Below, one piece after another: positions 49,608 to 57,708 of a DNA stretch of 64,000 bases; position 1 is the stretch's first letter, and the number at the start of each line of letters is the position of its first letter. The translations under genes were made by a program, and so were the position numbers. The notes under the pieces are model-generated. The model searched no databases, had not been told where the DNA came from, and saw only the letters and a program-made list of their open reading frames with translations. This stretch comes from Aquisphaera giovannonii (GTDB taxonomy: Bacteria; Planctomycetota; Planctomycetia; Isosphaerales; Isosphaeraceae): assembly GCF_008087625.1 (NCBI RefSeq), contig NZ_CP042997.1, forward strand, positions 2,666,001 to 2,730,000, in the 5' to 3' direction.

Positions 49608-50841
49608 TGCTCGGGCCTTGACCCCGACCCTCGTGCGACGGCTCACCTACGCCGGAGCCGAGGCCCGCTCGTTCAAGCGGGCCGCCATCGTGATGAAGCA
49701 GGTGGCCGGCCAGCCCGTCTCGGCCAAGACCATCGAGCGCGTGGTGCGCGACGTCGGCCTCGAGCTGGCCCGACGTCGGGACGCCGATCCCAGGACCGAT
49801 GACTCGCTGGCACGGCGCCCCGAGGGCCCGCCGGCGCTGGCGGTGGTCGAATGCGACGGCGGCCGGATCCGCACCCGCGAGCCGGGACACGGCCCCGGCG
49901 TCCACCGCACATCCGAGGGGTGGCGAGAGACCAAGAACGCCTGCCTGATCCGGGCCCGGCCCACGACCTCCGAGGAAGACCCCGAGCCCGAGCCGCCGGC
50001 CTGCTTCGCCGACCCGGAGCACGTGGCCAAGATCGCCGAGACCGAAGCCCTGTCGGTCGCCTCCATGGCCTCGCCGCCCGAGTCGCCATCGCGGGCCGGC
50101 GAGCCCCCCGAGGGCATGGAGATGGTGCCGCCGGCCGACTGGCGGCCGAAGCGGTCGGTGCGCACCGTGCTGAGCAGCATGGCGGACTCGAAGGAGTTCG
50201 GCAAGCAGATGGCGCGGGAAGCCAAGCGGCGGCGATTCCCCGAGGCGTCAGCCAAGGCGTTCCTGGGCGATGGGCTGGCGTGGAACTGGTCGATCCGGAA
50301 GCGGCACTTCGGCGAGTTTACGCCGATCCTCGACTTCATCCACGTGCTGAGCTACCTGTTCCTGGTGGCCAAGGCCGTGCACGAGGGGCCCGAGGACGCG
50401 TGGGACCGGTACCTGGCCTGGATGCGAGGCGCATGGCGAGGGGAGGTCGGCCAGGTGATCGAGGAGTTGCAGGCCTGGCGGGCGAAGCTGGGCGAGCCGC
50501 CCGCGACCGCGCCGGATCAGGACCCGCGGAAGGTCCTGGCCGTGACGATCACCTACCTGAGCAACAACGAAGGGCGCATGAGATATCCCGAATATCGCCG
50601 GAGCGGGCTGCCGGTGACGACGGCCTGGATGGAGTCGCTCGTCAAGGAGGTGAACTACCGGGTCAAGGGGACCGAGATGTTCTGGAACGACCCGGAGGGG
50701 GCCGAGGCCATCCTCCAGGTGCGCGCCGCGGCGCTCTCGGACGACGAACGGCTGGAGGCGCACCTCGAGACACGTCCGGGCTGTCCCTTCACTCGCCGGC
50801 CACGAGCGCCCAGATTAACGCGCAAGAAAATCAGAAGCTGA
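49537..50841 (+). CDS. ISKra4-like transposase, catalytic frame (orfB)
   Basis: This frame is open for 434 residues; its true N-terminal part begins by frameshift at about 49585 rather than at its own ATG. It carries the family-typical blocks VVECDGGRIRTRE (first acidic residue), WRETKNACLI, FLGDGLAWNWSI, FTPILDFIHVLSYLF and a C-terminal VNYRVKGTEMFWND, likely holding the last acidic residue. A low-complexity Pro/Glu insert separates the first and second blocks. The stop lies nine bases from the right inverted repeat end region. No inactivating mutation is seen apart from the required frameshift. Confidence 0.85.
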   Translation: MSRWVIAPAVAAGFSPLREALGLDARALTPTLVRRLTYAGAEARSFKRAAIVMKQVAGQPVSAKTIERVVRDVGLELARRRDADPRTDDSLARRPEGPPALAVVECDGGRIRTREPGHGPGVHRTSEGWRETKNACLIRARPTTSEEDPEPEPPACFADPEHVAKIAETEALSVASMASPPESPSRAGEPPEGMEMVPPADWRPKRSVRTVLSSMADSKEFGKQMAREAKRRRFPEASAKAFLGDGLAWNWSIRKRHFGEFTPILDFIHVLSYLFLVAKAVHEGPEDAWDRYLAWMRGAWRGEVGQVIEELQAWRAKLGEPPATAPDQDPRKVLAVTITYLSNNEGRMRYPEYRRSGLPVTTAWMESLVKEVNYRVKGTEMFWNDPEGAEAILQVRAAALSDDERLEAHLETRPGCPFTRRPRAPRLTRKKIRS

Positions 50842-51055
50842 CGTGCACCCCGCGGTGGCGAGGTCGGAAACACCTCGCAGGGCGCGTCCATGCTCTGAGC
50901 TCGGTCGAGTCCCCTCCGGTGGCGGGGTGGCGGGGGTCGCCCCGGGGCGAGCTTGACCGCGATCCGGGACCGAGATAGCCTCACCCGCCACGTACCATCG
51001 TCGCCGCGCCGGCCTCGCCGGGGTGGCATGGTGCGTCGAGCAGGGAGGCGGGGAC

Positions 51056-51580
51056 TTGCGACGAGCACCTCGGTGGCCGGCGGTCGTTGCGTTGATCTTC
51101 CTCGAGGGCTGCGCGACGGTGCCCCGGGGAGCCGAAATCGCGGCGACGACCACATCCTTCGCCTACTCGACGGGCCGAGGTTCCCAGGCCTTCGGCACCA
51201 CGCCCTCGCTGACGATCAACGCCCTCAAGGAGGCGATGAACGACCTCGAGATGGGCGACATCAAGATCAATCGCGAGGTCGGCATCTCGCAAGTCCGTGC
51301 GCGGACCAAGGACCATCGATCGGTGGTCGCGACGATCCGCTTCCATCAGGGCCTGTCCACGGTGGCCGTCCGCATCGGCTGGTTCGGCGACGAGCCCCTC
51401 TCCCATGCCCTGCTCGGCCGCGTGGGCGTGAGGCTCGGGACCCGGGAGGCGGAATCGATCCCCGCCGAGGCGCCGAGCGAGCCTTCCGGCAACCCCTTCT
51501 TCTCACGCCAGGCCGTCCCCGACTACGAGATGCTGCGCGACTTCGTCGAGGCACCGTATCGGGACCGCGTCGTACCCTGA
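51056..51580 (+). CDS. Putative lipoprotein, DUF3568-like
   Basis: The best start is a TTG at 51056, with GGAGG and a 7-base spacer, giving 174 residues. The N-terminus (PAVVALIFLEGC) is a signal ending in a lipobox-like LEGC, with Glu at an unusual position. The mature part has two beta-alpha units: PSLTINALKEAMNDLEMG and then TKDHRSVVATIRFHQGLSTV. This is similar to short lipoproteins of the DUF3568 type. The role is unknown. It lies 200 bases right of the insertion sequence. A longer start at 51023 would bury the signal. Confidence 0.6.
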   Translation: MRRAPRWPAVVALIFLEGCATVPRGAEIAATTTSFAYSTGRGSQAFGTTPSLTINALKEAMNDLEMGDIKINREVGISQVRARTKDHRSVVATIRFHQGLSTVAVRIGWFGDEPLSHALLGRVGVRLGTREAESIPAEAPSEPSGNPFFSRQAVPDYEMLRDFVEAPYRDRVVP

Positions 51581-51652
51581 CGCATCGTCGCTCCGATCCC
51601 GTGCGGCGACTCCGCCCAGCGGACCCCTGCGGCTCCGGACGTCGCGGCGCGC

Positions 51653-51675
51653 AAAAAAAAGGGGCCGAAGCCCCT
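51653..51675 (-). terminator. Intrinsic terminator on minus strand
   Basis: On the minus strand the sequence is AGGGGCTTCGGCCCCT, a stem with TTCG loop, followed by eight T residues (51653-51660). No annotated minus-strand gene lies directly upstream of it, which supports a small transcript. Confidence 0.75.
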
Positions 51676-51985
51676 GTAGCGAAGTGCTTAACTAGGCCAT
51701 GTCGCGTCCGTACGACTTCGGCATCCATGCGTCGTCGAAAACGGAACGAATGGCCACGCGAGGACGCAGCGTTCATCGCCGCGTGAACTCGAACGGGGAA
51801 AGGTTGAACCGGGCGTAATCGTCCCTGTCGCCGGGAATCAAGCCTTAGCTTTTCGGATGAAGGAGGACGCCTGCCAGCTTGTGGCGGGCCGTAGCAAGGC
51901 GGAAAGGGTGGTCCTGGGTCGCGGCGGAAAGCGTTCCGGGATGTTTATTTTCCTGGCTGCTCCCTCACTCCTCGTCCCATCGTCG
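51653..51985 (-). ncRNA. Candidate small RNA or short-ORF transcript
   Basis: A minus-strand transcript of about 330 bases is bounded by a consensus-like promoter and an intrinsic terminator, and holds no long ORF. Near its 3' end lies a 22-codon GTG frame ending in PKSYGRDMA. It might be a leader peptide or chance. No match to tmRNA, RNase P, SRP or 6S RNA was recognised by eye. Confidence 0.35.
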
Positions 51986-51991
51986 AGGCCC

Positions 51992-52020
51992 AAAATACGA
52001 CGATTGAAGGCTTGCGTCAA
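51992..52020 (-). promoter_or_regulatory. Sigma-70-type promoter on minus strand
   Basis: TTGACG (52020-52015) and TATTTT (51997-51992) are spaced 17 bases apart, a near-consensus promoter. It points into the candidate RNA ending at 51653. Confidence 0.5.
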
Positions 52021-52483
52021 CCCGTGCCCGCCTGTTTTTTTCCCCGATTGCGATACCATGCTAATGCCCGGTCTTCAGGCCGTTCTCCGCCTCCCGGTGC
52101 GGCCGATTCTGAGCGCTCGGTGGAATCGATCGGCTCCGATCATCCGAGTGGTCCGCGGGGTAGCGCCCCGCCGACGTCCTCTCTGGTGGCGGCAGGATTG
52201 TTCATTTCTGCAGGTGAGGAGCCATCCCTCGCATTCGTGCCCGGGTCATCCGTGCGCGCCTGCCGTCGATCGCGGCGTATCGCCTTACTATTCGCATCGG
52301 CACGCGGTGGCCAGGTCTGTGATGGCGTCGGCGCGAATGCCCTGCGATCTCCCGAATGCGCGATTCGGCCGCCTTCCATGCGGCACAGTCCGGGCGACGG
52401 AGACGCAAGCCCGAGTCCTGGCGGGGAATCGGCCGGCCGGTTAGAATCCGGGCCGTCGAACGACGACGGTTCGGAGACATTCG

Positions 52484-53575
52484 GTGTCAACGCACGGCCC
52501 TGTCGACAGCCCGACGCGGATCGCCTCGCTGGACCAGTTCCGGGGCTACACGGTCGTCGGCATGCTGCTCGTGAACTTCGTGGGCGGATTCCAGGCGGTG
52601 GGGGCGATCTGGAAGCACCACAACACGTATTGCAGCTATGCCGACACGATCATGCCCCAGTTCTTCTTCGCGGTCGGATTTGCGTACCGGCTCACATTCC
52701 TGCGGCGGGTCGCCTCCCTCGGCGTCGAGCCGGCCGTGCGAGCCGTCGTGGTGCGCTGCCTGGGCCTGATCCTGATCGGGCTCGTCCTCTACCATCTCGA
52801 CGGCAAGGCCGCCTCCTGGGCCGACCTGCGACGGATCGGCCCGTGGGGCGTCCTGGCGGGCGCCTTCCGACGCGAGCCCTTCCAGACGCTCGTCCACATC
52901 GCGCTGACCTCCCTGTGGATCCTCCCGGTGATCGGGGCCGGGCCCGCCTGGCGCCTCGCCTTCCTCGCGTCCTCGGCCGGCCTGCATCTGGCCCTCTCGC
53001 GGCTCTTCTATTTCGAGCACGCCTGGTCCGTGCCGGTGATCGACGGCGGGCCGCTCGGGTTCCTCTCCTGGGCGATACCCACCCTGGCCGGCTCATTCGC
53101 GTACGACGTCGTGAAAGGCGCGGACGGCTCCCGCCTCAGGCCCCTCGGCCGACTGGTCGGCTGGGCGGTGTCCCTCATGCTGGCCGGATACGGCCTGTCC
53201 TGCCTGGGCGCCTGGCTGCCGCCCCCCCCGTTCGTGCAGCCCCCCCGAGGGACGCCGGTGGACATGTGGACGATGAGCCAGCGCACCGGGAGCGTCTCCT
53301 ACCTGACCTTCTCGGCGGGGGTCGCCATGATGGTCTACGCCGCCTTCGTCCTGGCCTGCGACGTGGGCGGGCATCGAATCGGCGTCTTCCGCACGTTCGG
53401 CAAGAACGCCCTGGCGGCCTACATCCTCCACGGGATGGTCGCGGACGCCGTGAAGCCGTACGTCCCGAACGACTCGCCCCTCTGGTATGCCCTCGCCGGG
53501 TTCCTGATCTACTTCGGCATCTGCTATCTGCTCATCCGGGCGCTGGAGAGGCAGGGCGTCTACCTGCGGCTCTGA
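52484..53575 (+). CDS. Multi-spanning membrane protein, heparan-acetyltransferase/YeiB-like
   Basis: The GTG start at 52484 has GGAG seven to eight bases upstream and gives 363 residues. About ten hydrophobic helices are visible. The N-terminus ASLDQFRGYTVVGMLLVNFVG resembles the start of the DUF1624/HGSNAT-like group (D-x-x-R-G ... M), and the C-terminal FGKNALAAYILHGMVADAVK is also typical. Members transfer acyl groups to extracytoplasmic sugars or are uncharacterised transporters. It stands alone, converging on the cbiO gene. The function is therefore a family-level guess. Confidence 0.75.
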   Translation: MSTHGPVDSPTRIASLDQFRGYTVVGMLLVNFVGGFQAVGAIWKHHNTYCSYADTIMPQFFFAVGFAYRLTFLRRVASLGVEPAVRAVVVRCLGLILIGLVLYHLDGKAASWADLRRIGPWGVLAGAFRREPFQTLVHIALTSLWILPVIGAGPAWRLAFLASSAGLHLALSRLFYFEHAWSVPVIDGGPLGFLSWAIPTLAGSFAYDVVKGADGSRLRPLGRLVGWAVSLMLAGYGLSCLGAWLPPPPFVQPPRGTPVDMWTMSQRTGSVSYLTFSAGVAMMVYAAFVLACDVGGHRIGVFRTFGKNALAAYILHGMVADAVKPYVPNDSPLWYALAGFLIYFGICYLLIRALERQGVYLRL

Positions 53576-53593
53576 GCCGACGAGGCCGCTCCG

Positions 53594-54424
53594 TCAGCCT
53601 CGGGCGCCACGATCCGCGAGCGCCAGGCTGAGCGGCAATTCGAGCCCGTGGGCATCGACGAGCTCGCGGTTGCCGAGGATCGCACGGCTCGGCCCATCGG
53701 CCACGGCCAGCCCGGCGTCGAGGACGATCGAGCGGGGGCAGATTTCCAGGACCATCTCCAGGTCGTGGGTCGCGATCAGCTTGGTCGCCTCGAGGTCGCG
53801 GATCAGCTCGATGAAGCGGCGGCGGGCGCGGGGGTCCAGGTTGGCGGTCGGCTCGTCGAGCACCAGCACGACCGGGCGGCACGCGAGGACCCCGGCCAGG
53901 CAGGCGCGCTTCCGCTCGCCGAAGCTCAGGTGATGCGGCGGGCGGTCGCCCGCGCCCTCCAGGCCGACCCTCGCGAGGCAATCGGTCGCGACCCGGCGAG
54001 CTTCCTCGGCATTCATCCCCAGGTTGAGCGGGCCGAACGCGACGTCCTCGAGCACCGTCGGGCAGAAGAGCTGGTCGTCCGGATCCTGGAACAGCAGCCC
54101 GACCTTCCTGCGGATGACCGTGGCGGTCCGCGGGCTCACCTCCACGCCGTCAATCCAGATGCTCGGCGAGACCTCGCGCCCGGCCGAGGATCCCGCCGCG
54201 GCGTGATGGCCGCCGGCCGCCCCACGCCGCCCGGGGAGGAGGCCGTTGAGGTGCAGCAGCAAGGTGCTCTTGCCGGCGCCGTTGGGGCCGACGAGCGCGA
54301 CGCTCTCTCCCGACGCGATTGCGAAGCTCAGGCCGCGGAGCGCCTCGCGGCCGTCGGGGTAGCGGTAGGCCAGGCGGCTGACGCGCACGGCGGGGGGCGC
54401 ATCCTGATCGTCGTTCGGCGTCAT
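53594..54424 (-). CDS. cbiO: ECF-type cobalt/nickel transporter ATPase
   Basis: The ATG at 54424 overlaps the cbiQ stop as ATGA and gives 276 residues. All ATPase motifs are intact: Walker A GPNGAGKST, Q-loop LLFQDPDDQLF (the FQDPDDQ typical of ECF ATPases), signature LSFGERKR, Walker B VLVLDEPTANLDP and H-loop IATHDLEMV. A Gly/Ala/His-rich insertion (GRRGAAGGHHAAAG) follows the first strand region. It energises metal uptake with CbiQ and CbiM. It is the last gene of the three-gene unit. Confidence 0.95.
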   Translation of the reverse strand: MTPNDDQDAPPAVRVSRLAYRYPDGREALRGLSFAIASGESVALVGPNGAGKSTLLLHLNGLLPGRRGAAGGHHAAAGSSAGREVSPSIWIDGVEVSPRTATVIRRKVGLLFQDPDDQLFCPTVLEDVAFGPLNLGMNAEEARRVATDCLARVGLEGAGDRPPHHLSFGERKRACLAGVLACRPVVLVLDEPTANLDPRARRRFIELIRDLEATKLIATHDLEMVLEICPRSIVLDAGLAVADGPSRAILGNRELVDAHGLELPLSLALADRGARG

Positions 54425-55149
54425 GGGGCTTCCGACGCCCCCTCGCCGTCGACCGCCCGGGAAGTCGTGGGCCGCGCGAGGCCACGTCCCGGTTCGGGGT
54501 CCTCGAGCCGACGGAAGGCGCCCTCCCAACCCCTGGCCAGCATCGCCGCCTCGACTCGTTCGGCCCGCTCGAAGGAGCGCAGGAGGAGCGCACCGATGAG
54601 CCCGGTGAGCGTCCCCCACGGGAGCCACCGTCGGTTCGTGAACGATCGCGCCCGCCTCGCCGTGGCCATCCGGTCCAGCTCGTCGAGCAGCACGTGGACG
54701 TAGCGCTCCATGAACTCGAGCGTCTCGACGAGGACGCGGGGAAGGCCGAGCCGGCCCAACGCCCGGACCGCCTGCGGGAGCGGGGTCACGGCGGCCATCG
54801 TGAGCATCATGAGCAGGGCAAGCCCGTTCTTGGCGAGGATCATCGATGCGACCTCGAAGGCACCCCGGCCCGATCTCTCGGCGATGCCGGGCGCGACCGT
54901 GAAGGCCAGCACGGCCACCAGGGCGAGCAGGCCGGCCCATCGCCTGAGGAGGATCCGCGGTGATGTGCCCGAGAGCCCGATCACGAAGAGCAGGGCGAGG
55001 GCGAGGACCCCCAGGATCCGCCAGCGTCCATGCGGGACGGCGATGACCGCGATCACGTACAGGACGGAGGCCACCACCTTCAGGCGAGCGTCGAGTCGAT
55101 CGAGGGGGCCGCCGTCGCCGCGGCGGCCGTCTGCCGGCTCAGGCCACAT
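54421..55149 (-). CDS. cbiQ: ECF-type cobalt/nickel transporter transmembrane protein CbiQ
   Basis: This 242-residue protein has about five membrane helices and the CbiQ coupling motifs, ATARRARSF and EAAMLARGWEG (the A-R-G signatures that contact CbiO). It starts 11 bases before the cbiM stop, so translation is coupled in the unit cbiM-cbiQ-cbiO. Confidence 0.92.
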   Translation of the reverse strand: MWPEPADGRRGDGGPLDRLDARLKVVASVLYVIAVIAVPHGRWRILGVLALALLFVIGLSGTSPRILLRRWAGLLALVAVLAFTVAPGIAERSGRGAFEVASMILAKNGLALLMMLTMAAVTPLPQAVRALGRLGLPRVLVETLEFMERYVHVLLDELDRMATARRARSFTNRRWLPWGTLTGLIGALLLRSFERAERVEAAMLARGWEGAFRRLEDPEPGRGLARPTTSRAVDGEGASEAP

Positions 55150-56161
55150 CCGCCCCGAGCCTTTCCGGGGCCTTCTCCCCGCCCGCGAAAATCCGCGCCA
55201 GGGACCAGCTCATCCCAAAGACGACCAGCGTACCCGCCAGGCCGGCAAGGGCCGTGGCGGCCTCGAGAGGGCCGGAGCCCGGGATGTCGAGTTTGTAGTC
55301 CGGCATCGGGACGGGCAGGGCGGGCCAGGCGGCCTCTCGGCCGGCGGCGAGGATGCCGGTCTTGTCTCCGACGAACTCCAGGCCGTCGGGGAGCTCGGAC
55401 GCCATCGGCGACACGAAGACCGCCACGGCCATCGCGATTCCGAGCCCCGCGACCGCGGTCGAGATCCACCCCGGCCTCGGCCTGACCCTACCCGGCACCT
55501 CAGGGAACTCTCCCGACCCTCCGGCCCGGCGGCCGGCTTCCAGGAGGTCCGGCCGCGTCAGCAGGATGAATCGGACGACGAGCCCGGTGATGACCGCCTC
55601 CCCGACGCCGATGGCGGTGTGGATTAGGGCCATCCAGCTCAGGATGCGGAGGAACTCCCGAGGCGGCTGCCCCGCCGACAGCTCCACCGCGCAGGCACCG
55701 GCCGCCAGCAGGACGGAGAACCAGGCGGCGACCATCGAGCCGATCAGGATGCCCCGGCGGCCGCCGATCGCCCGCCGGATCGGCGCGTAGATCGCATGGC
55801 CGCAGACGGCACCGAGCATTCCCATGTTGAGGAAGTTCGCACCGAGCGCATCGAGGCCGCCGTCGCCGAACAGGAAGCACTGGACGATCAGCACCGCGCC
55901 GATGACCACGGAGCCGCCCCAAGGGCCCAGGACGACGGACGCGAGGACCCCGCCCAGCAGGTGCCCGGAAACGCCCGCGCCCACCGGGAAGTTCACCATC
56001 TGGGCCGCGAAGACGAAGGCCGACATCATCCCCATCAGCGGGGTGGTCCGTTCGCCCAGCTCGCCTCGCACCGCCCTCAACGCGCAGCCGAGCCCGAGTG
56101 CGCCGAGGGCCGTCGTCGCGATCGCGACACCGGGCTCCAGTACGGCATAAGGAATGTGCAT
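55139..56161 (-). CDS. cbiM: Cobalt/nickel ECF substrate-binding protein, CbiM-CbiN fusion
   Basis: Start at 56161 gives MHIPYAVLEP; in this family His2 and the N-terminal amine bind the metal, so this start is strongly supported over the longer frame from 56176. The first 220 residues are CbiM-like with seven helices (GVSGHLLGG, NFLNMGMLG). The C-terminal 100 residues are CbiN-like, with SELPDGLEFVGD (the PDGLE motif) and a last helix. The product of 340 residues is thus a fused MN protein. No cobalamin riboswitch is seen in the short upstream region. Confidence 0.93.
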   Translation of the reverse strand: MHIPYAVLEPGVAIATTALGALGLGCALRAVRGELGERTTPLMGMMSAFVFAAQMVNFPVGAGVSGHLLGGVLASVVLGPWGGSVVIGAVLIVQCFLFGDGGLDALGANFLNMGMLGAVCGHAIYAPIRRAIGGRRGILIGSMVAAWFSVLLAAGACAVELSAGQPPREFLRILSWMALIHTAIGVGEAVITGLVVRFILLTRPDLLEAGRRAGGSGEFPEVPGRVRPRPGWISTAVAGLGIAMAVAVFVSPMASELPDGLEFVGDKTGILAAGREAAWPALPVPMPDYKLDIPGSGPLEAATALAGLAGTLVVFGMSWSLARIFAGGEKAPERLGADVA

Positions 56162-56254
56162 GCGACCCGCCCCCACGCCGGCGACCCCGACGCCGAGATC
56201 CGACTCAAATTCCAGGAGCCATGATACTGCCCGTAAGACGCCCGGTCAAAAAGT

Positions 56255-57586
56255 TCATACCGATCCGGAGGCAGTCAGGCCGATCCTCATGAGGCCCTCT
56301 CGGGAAGGCGTGCGAGTCGGATGAGAGCTCGTCGGCCCGGGTCGATCCGAGGGCCGGTCCTCGCAGGGCGGCATGTTCTGGATGGCGAAGTTCAGCCGGT
56401 CGCCGATCATCGTCCGGGCGTCGTTGTAGAGGAGAAGCTCGAATTCGTCGATACGGTCCGGGCTCAGTGCGATCCGGGATGCATAGTAGGCCGGCAGCTT
56501 GGTAAGCGGGACGGTCGTGCGGGCGGTGGGGGTCGCCTGCCAGGCTTCACGCCCTTGCCGGTAGAGCCGGACGCGGGCGTAGATCCTGGTGAGACGGTTC
56601 TGGGAGGAGAGGTAATTGCCTTCGCGCGATTCCTTGATCTCGATGTCGAGTCGATAAGGGGCGGCGGACCACGGAAGGACCCAGCCCGGCGGATCGACCC
56701 TCGGGAGGTATCGCCTGGCGCGCAATCCCCGGTTGAGGGCGGGCAGGGTTTCGCCCTCGTACTTCGCCAGCGAGCCCTGGAGGAGCTCGCCGTGGAGGGG
56801 GCTGACGACGATCCCGTGGACCTCGATGAGGCTGCGGAAGAGGGCATCGGCGCGGCGACGAAGGCCGGCCCGATCCTCCGGAGGCAGTCGCGCCAACCAG
56901 GGGGCCGTCGACTCGCAGGTGTCGAACGCCAGCACCGGGTCCCCGGCCTGCCGGGCCCCCTCGGCCCGGGCGAGGTCCGCCTCGACCCGCCCGCGGAGGG
57001 CGGCGCGGAAGGACTCGTCGGCCGTCTGCCGAAGGGGGGCGAGGTCGGGATCCGCGGCGAGGCGAGCGACCAGGCCGAGCCATTCGCCCAGCGGGAGATC
57101 GCCCGGGGACGCCCGTCTCAGCCCGTCGAGGAGCGCGGACGCGTCTCGACGCGCGAGCGATCGTCGCCGCTCCTTCAAGATGCCGAGGTCGCACCTCTCC
57201 ACGTCGGGACGTTCGCAGGCAAGGGTGATGGCGGAGTCGATGGCCAGGAGCGCCGGCCCGAGTTGTCCGTTCGCCTCGAGGGTCGTCGATTCCTCGGCGA
57301 GCCGTTCGACCGCGCGGGCAGCCGCCTCGCGTTCCTGCCGGATGATGAGCTTCGATGCCCCCAGGCCGATGGCGGCGACGCCCGCCACCACGATCAGCCC
57401 CCAGGCCCACGGGACCCATCGGGGCCTGCCCGACCGCCTGAACCGCCAGCGCGGGTCGGCGACTCGGGGCATGTAAGGGACTTCCAGCAGCCGCCGGCAG
57501 AAGCCGCAGCGGACCTGACGGCCCGGCGCGAGATTCCGCACTTTCACGGCCTGGCCGCATTCCGGGCAGGCGAACGACTCGTCCAT
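56255..57586 (-). CDS. Membrane protein with N-terminal zinc ribbon, function unknown
   Basis: The ATG at 57586, preceded by GGGAGA, gives 443 residues. Residues 7-30 form a zinc ribbon with two Cys pairs (CPECGQAVKV, RCGFCRRLLEVPY). A TM helix follows at about 60-80 (WGLIVVAGVAAIGLGASKLI). The exposed part is helical and charged (about 85-270), then beta-rich (HGIVVSPLHGELLQGSLAKY, RLTRIYARVRLYRQ). The plan zinc ribbon, TM, long domain recalls sensor or stress proteins. The protein at 63151 has a zinc ribbon at the other end and TMs. The role is unknown. Confidence 0.7.
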   Translation of the reverse strand: MDESFACPECGQAVKVRNLAPGRQVRCGFCRRLLEVPYMPRVADPRWRFRRSGRPRWVPWAWGLIVVAGVAAIGLGASKLIIRQEREAAARAVERLAEESTTLEANGQLGPALLAIDSAITLACERPDVERCDLGILKERRRSLARRDASALLDGLRRASPGDLPLGEWLGLVARLAADPDLAPLRQTADESFRAALRGRVEADLARAEGARQAGDPVLAFDTCESTAPWLARLPPEDRAGLRRRADALFRSLIEVHGIVVSPLHGELLQGSLAKYEGETLPALNRGLRARRYLPRVDPPGWVLPWSAAPYRLDIEIKESREGNYLSSQNRLTRIYARVRLYRQGREAWQATPTARTTVPLTKLPAYYASRIALSPDRIDEFELLLYNDARTMIGDRLNFAIQNMPPCEDRPSDRPGPTSSHPTRTPSREGLMRIGLTASGSV

Positions 57587-57708
57587 CACCGTCTCCCTCG
57601 ATGCCCGACTGGTCGCCTCCGCGCCCCCATTGTATGAGGATTGCGGCAGGTCCCGGAAGCCGGAGCGTGGGGCGGGCGGAGGTTCGTCGCCGCGCGAGGA
57701 AGGGCGTG

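Larger units (their letters stand above)
49106..50850 (+). mobile_element. ISKra4-like insertion sequence, complete, 1745 bp
   Basis: Perfect 19-bp inverted repeats mark the ends (49106-49124 and 50832-50850), each starting GGGTGCACGTCAG. Flanking both is the same 9-bp target site CGCGGTGGC (49097-49105 and 50851-50859). The element holds two overlapping frames that together encode the transposase. Intact repeats and an exact target duplication imply a fairly recent insertion. Family assignment rests on protein motifs (DGGRIRTRE, WRETKNACLI, YRVKGTEMFW). Confidence 0.85.
51581..52483. other. Long gap with candidate minus-strand RNA
   Basis: About 900 bases between two plus-strand genes. The left part (51653-52020) carries a minus-strand promoter and terminator, annotated separately. 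The right part (52021-52483) is unassigned; open frames on both strands lack supporting starts or similarity. Confidence 0.6.

Noticed and set aside
51838-52059. 73-codon minus-strand frame near the candidate RNA
   Set aside because: It begins upstream of the predicted promoter and so would not be on that transcript; no similarity was seen.
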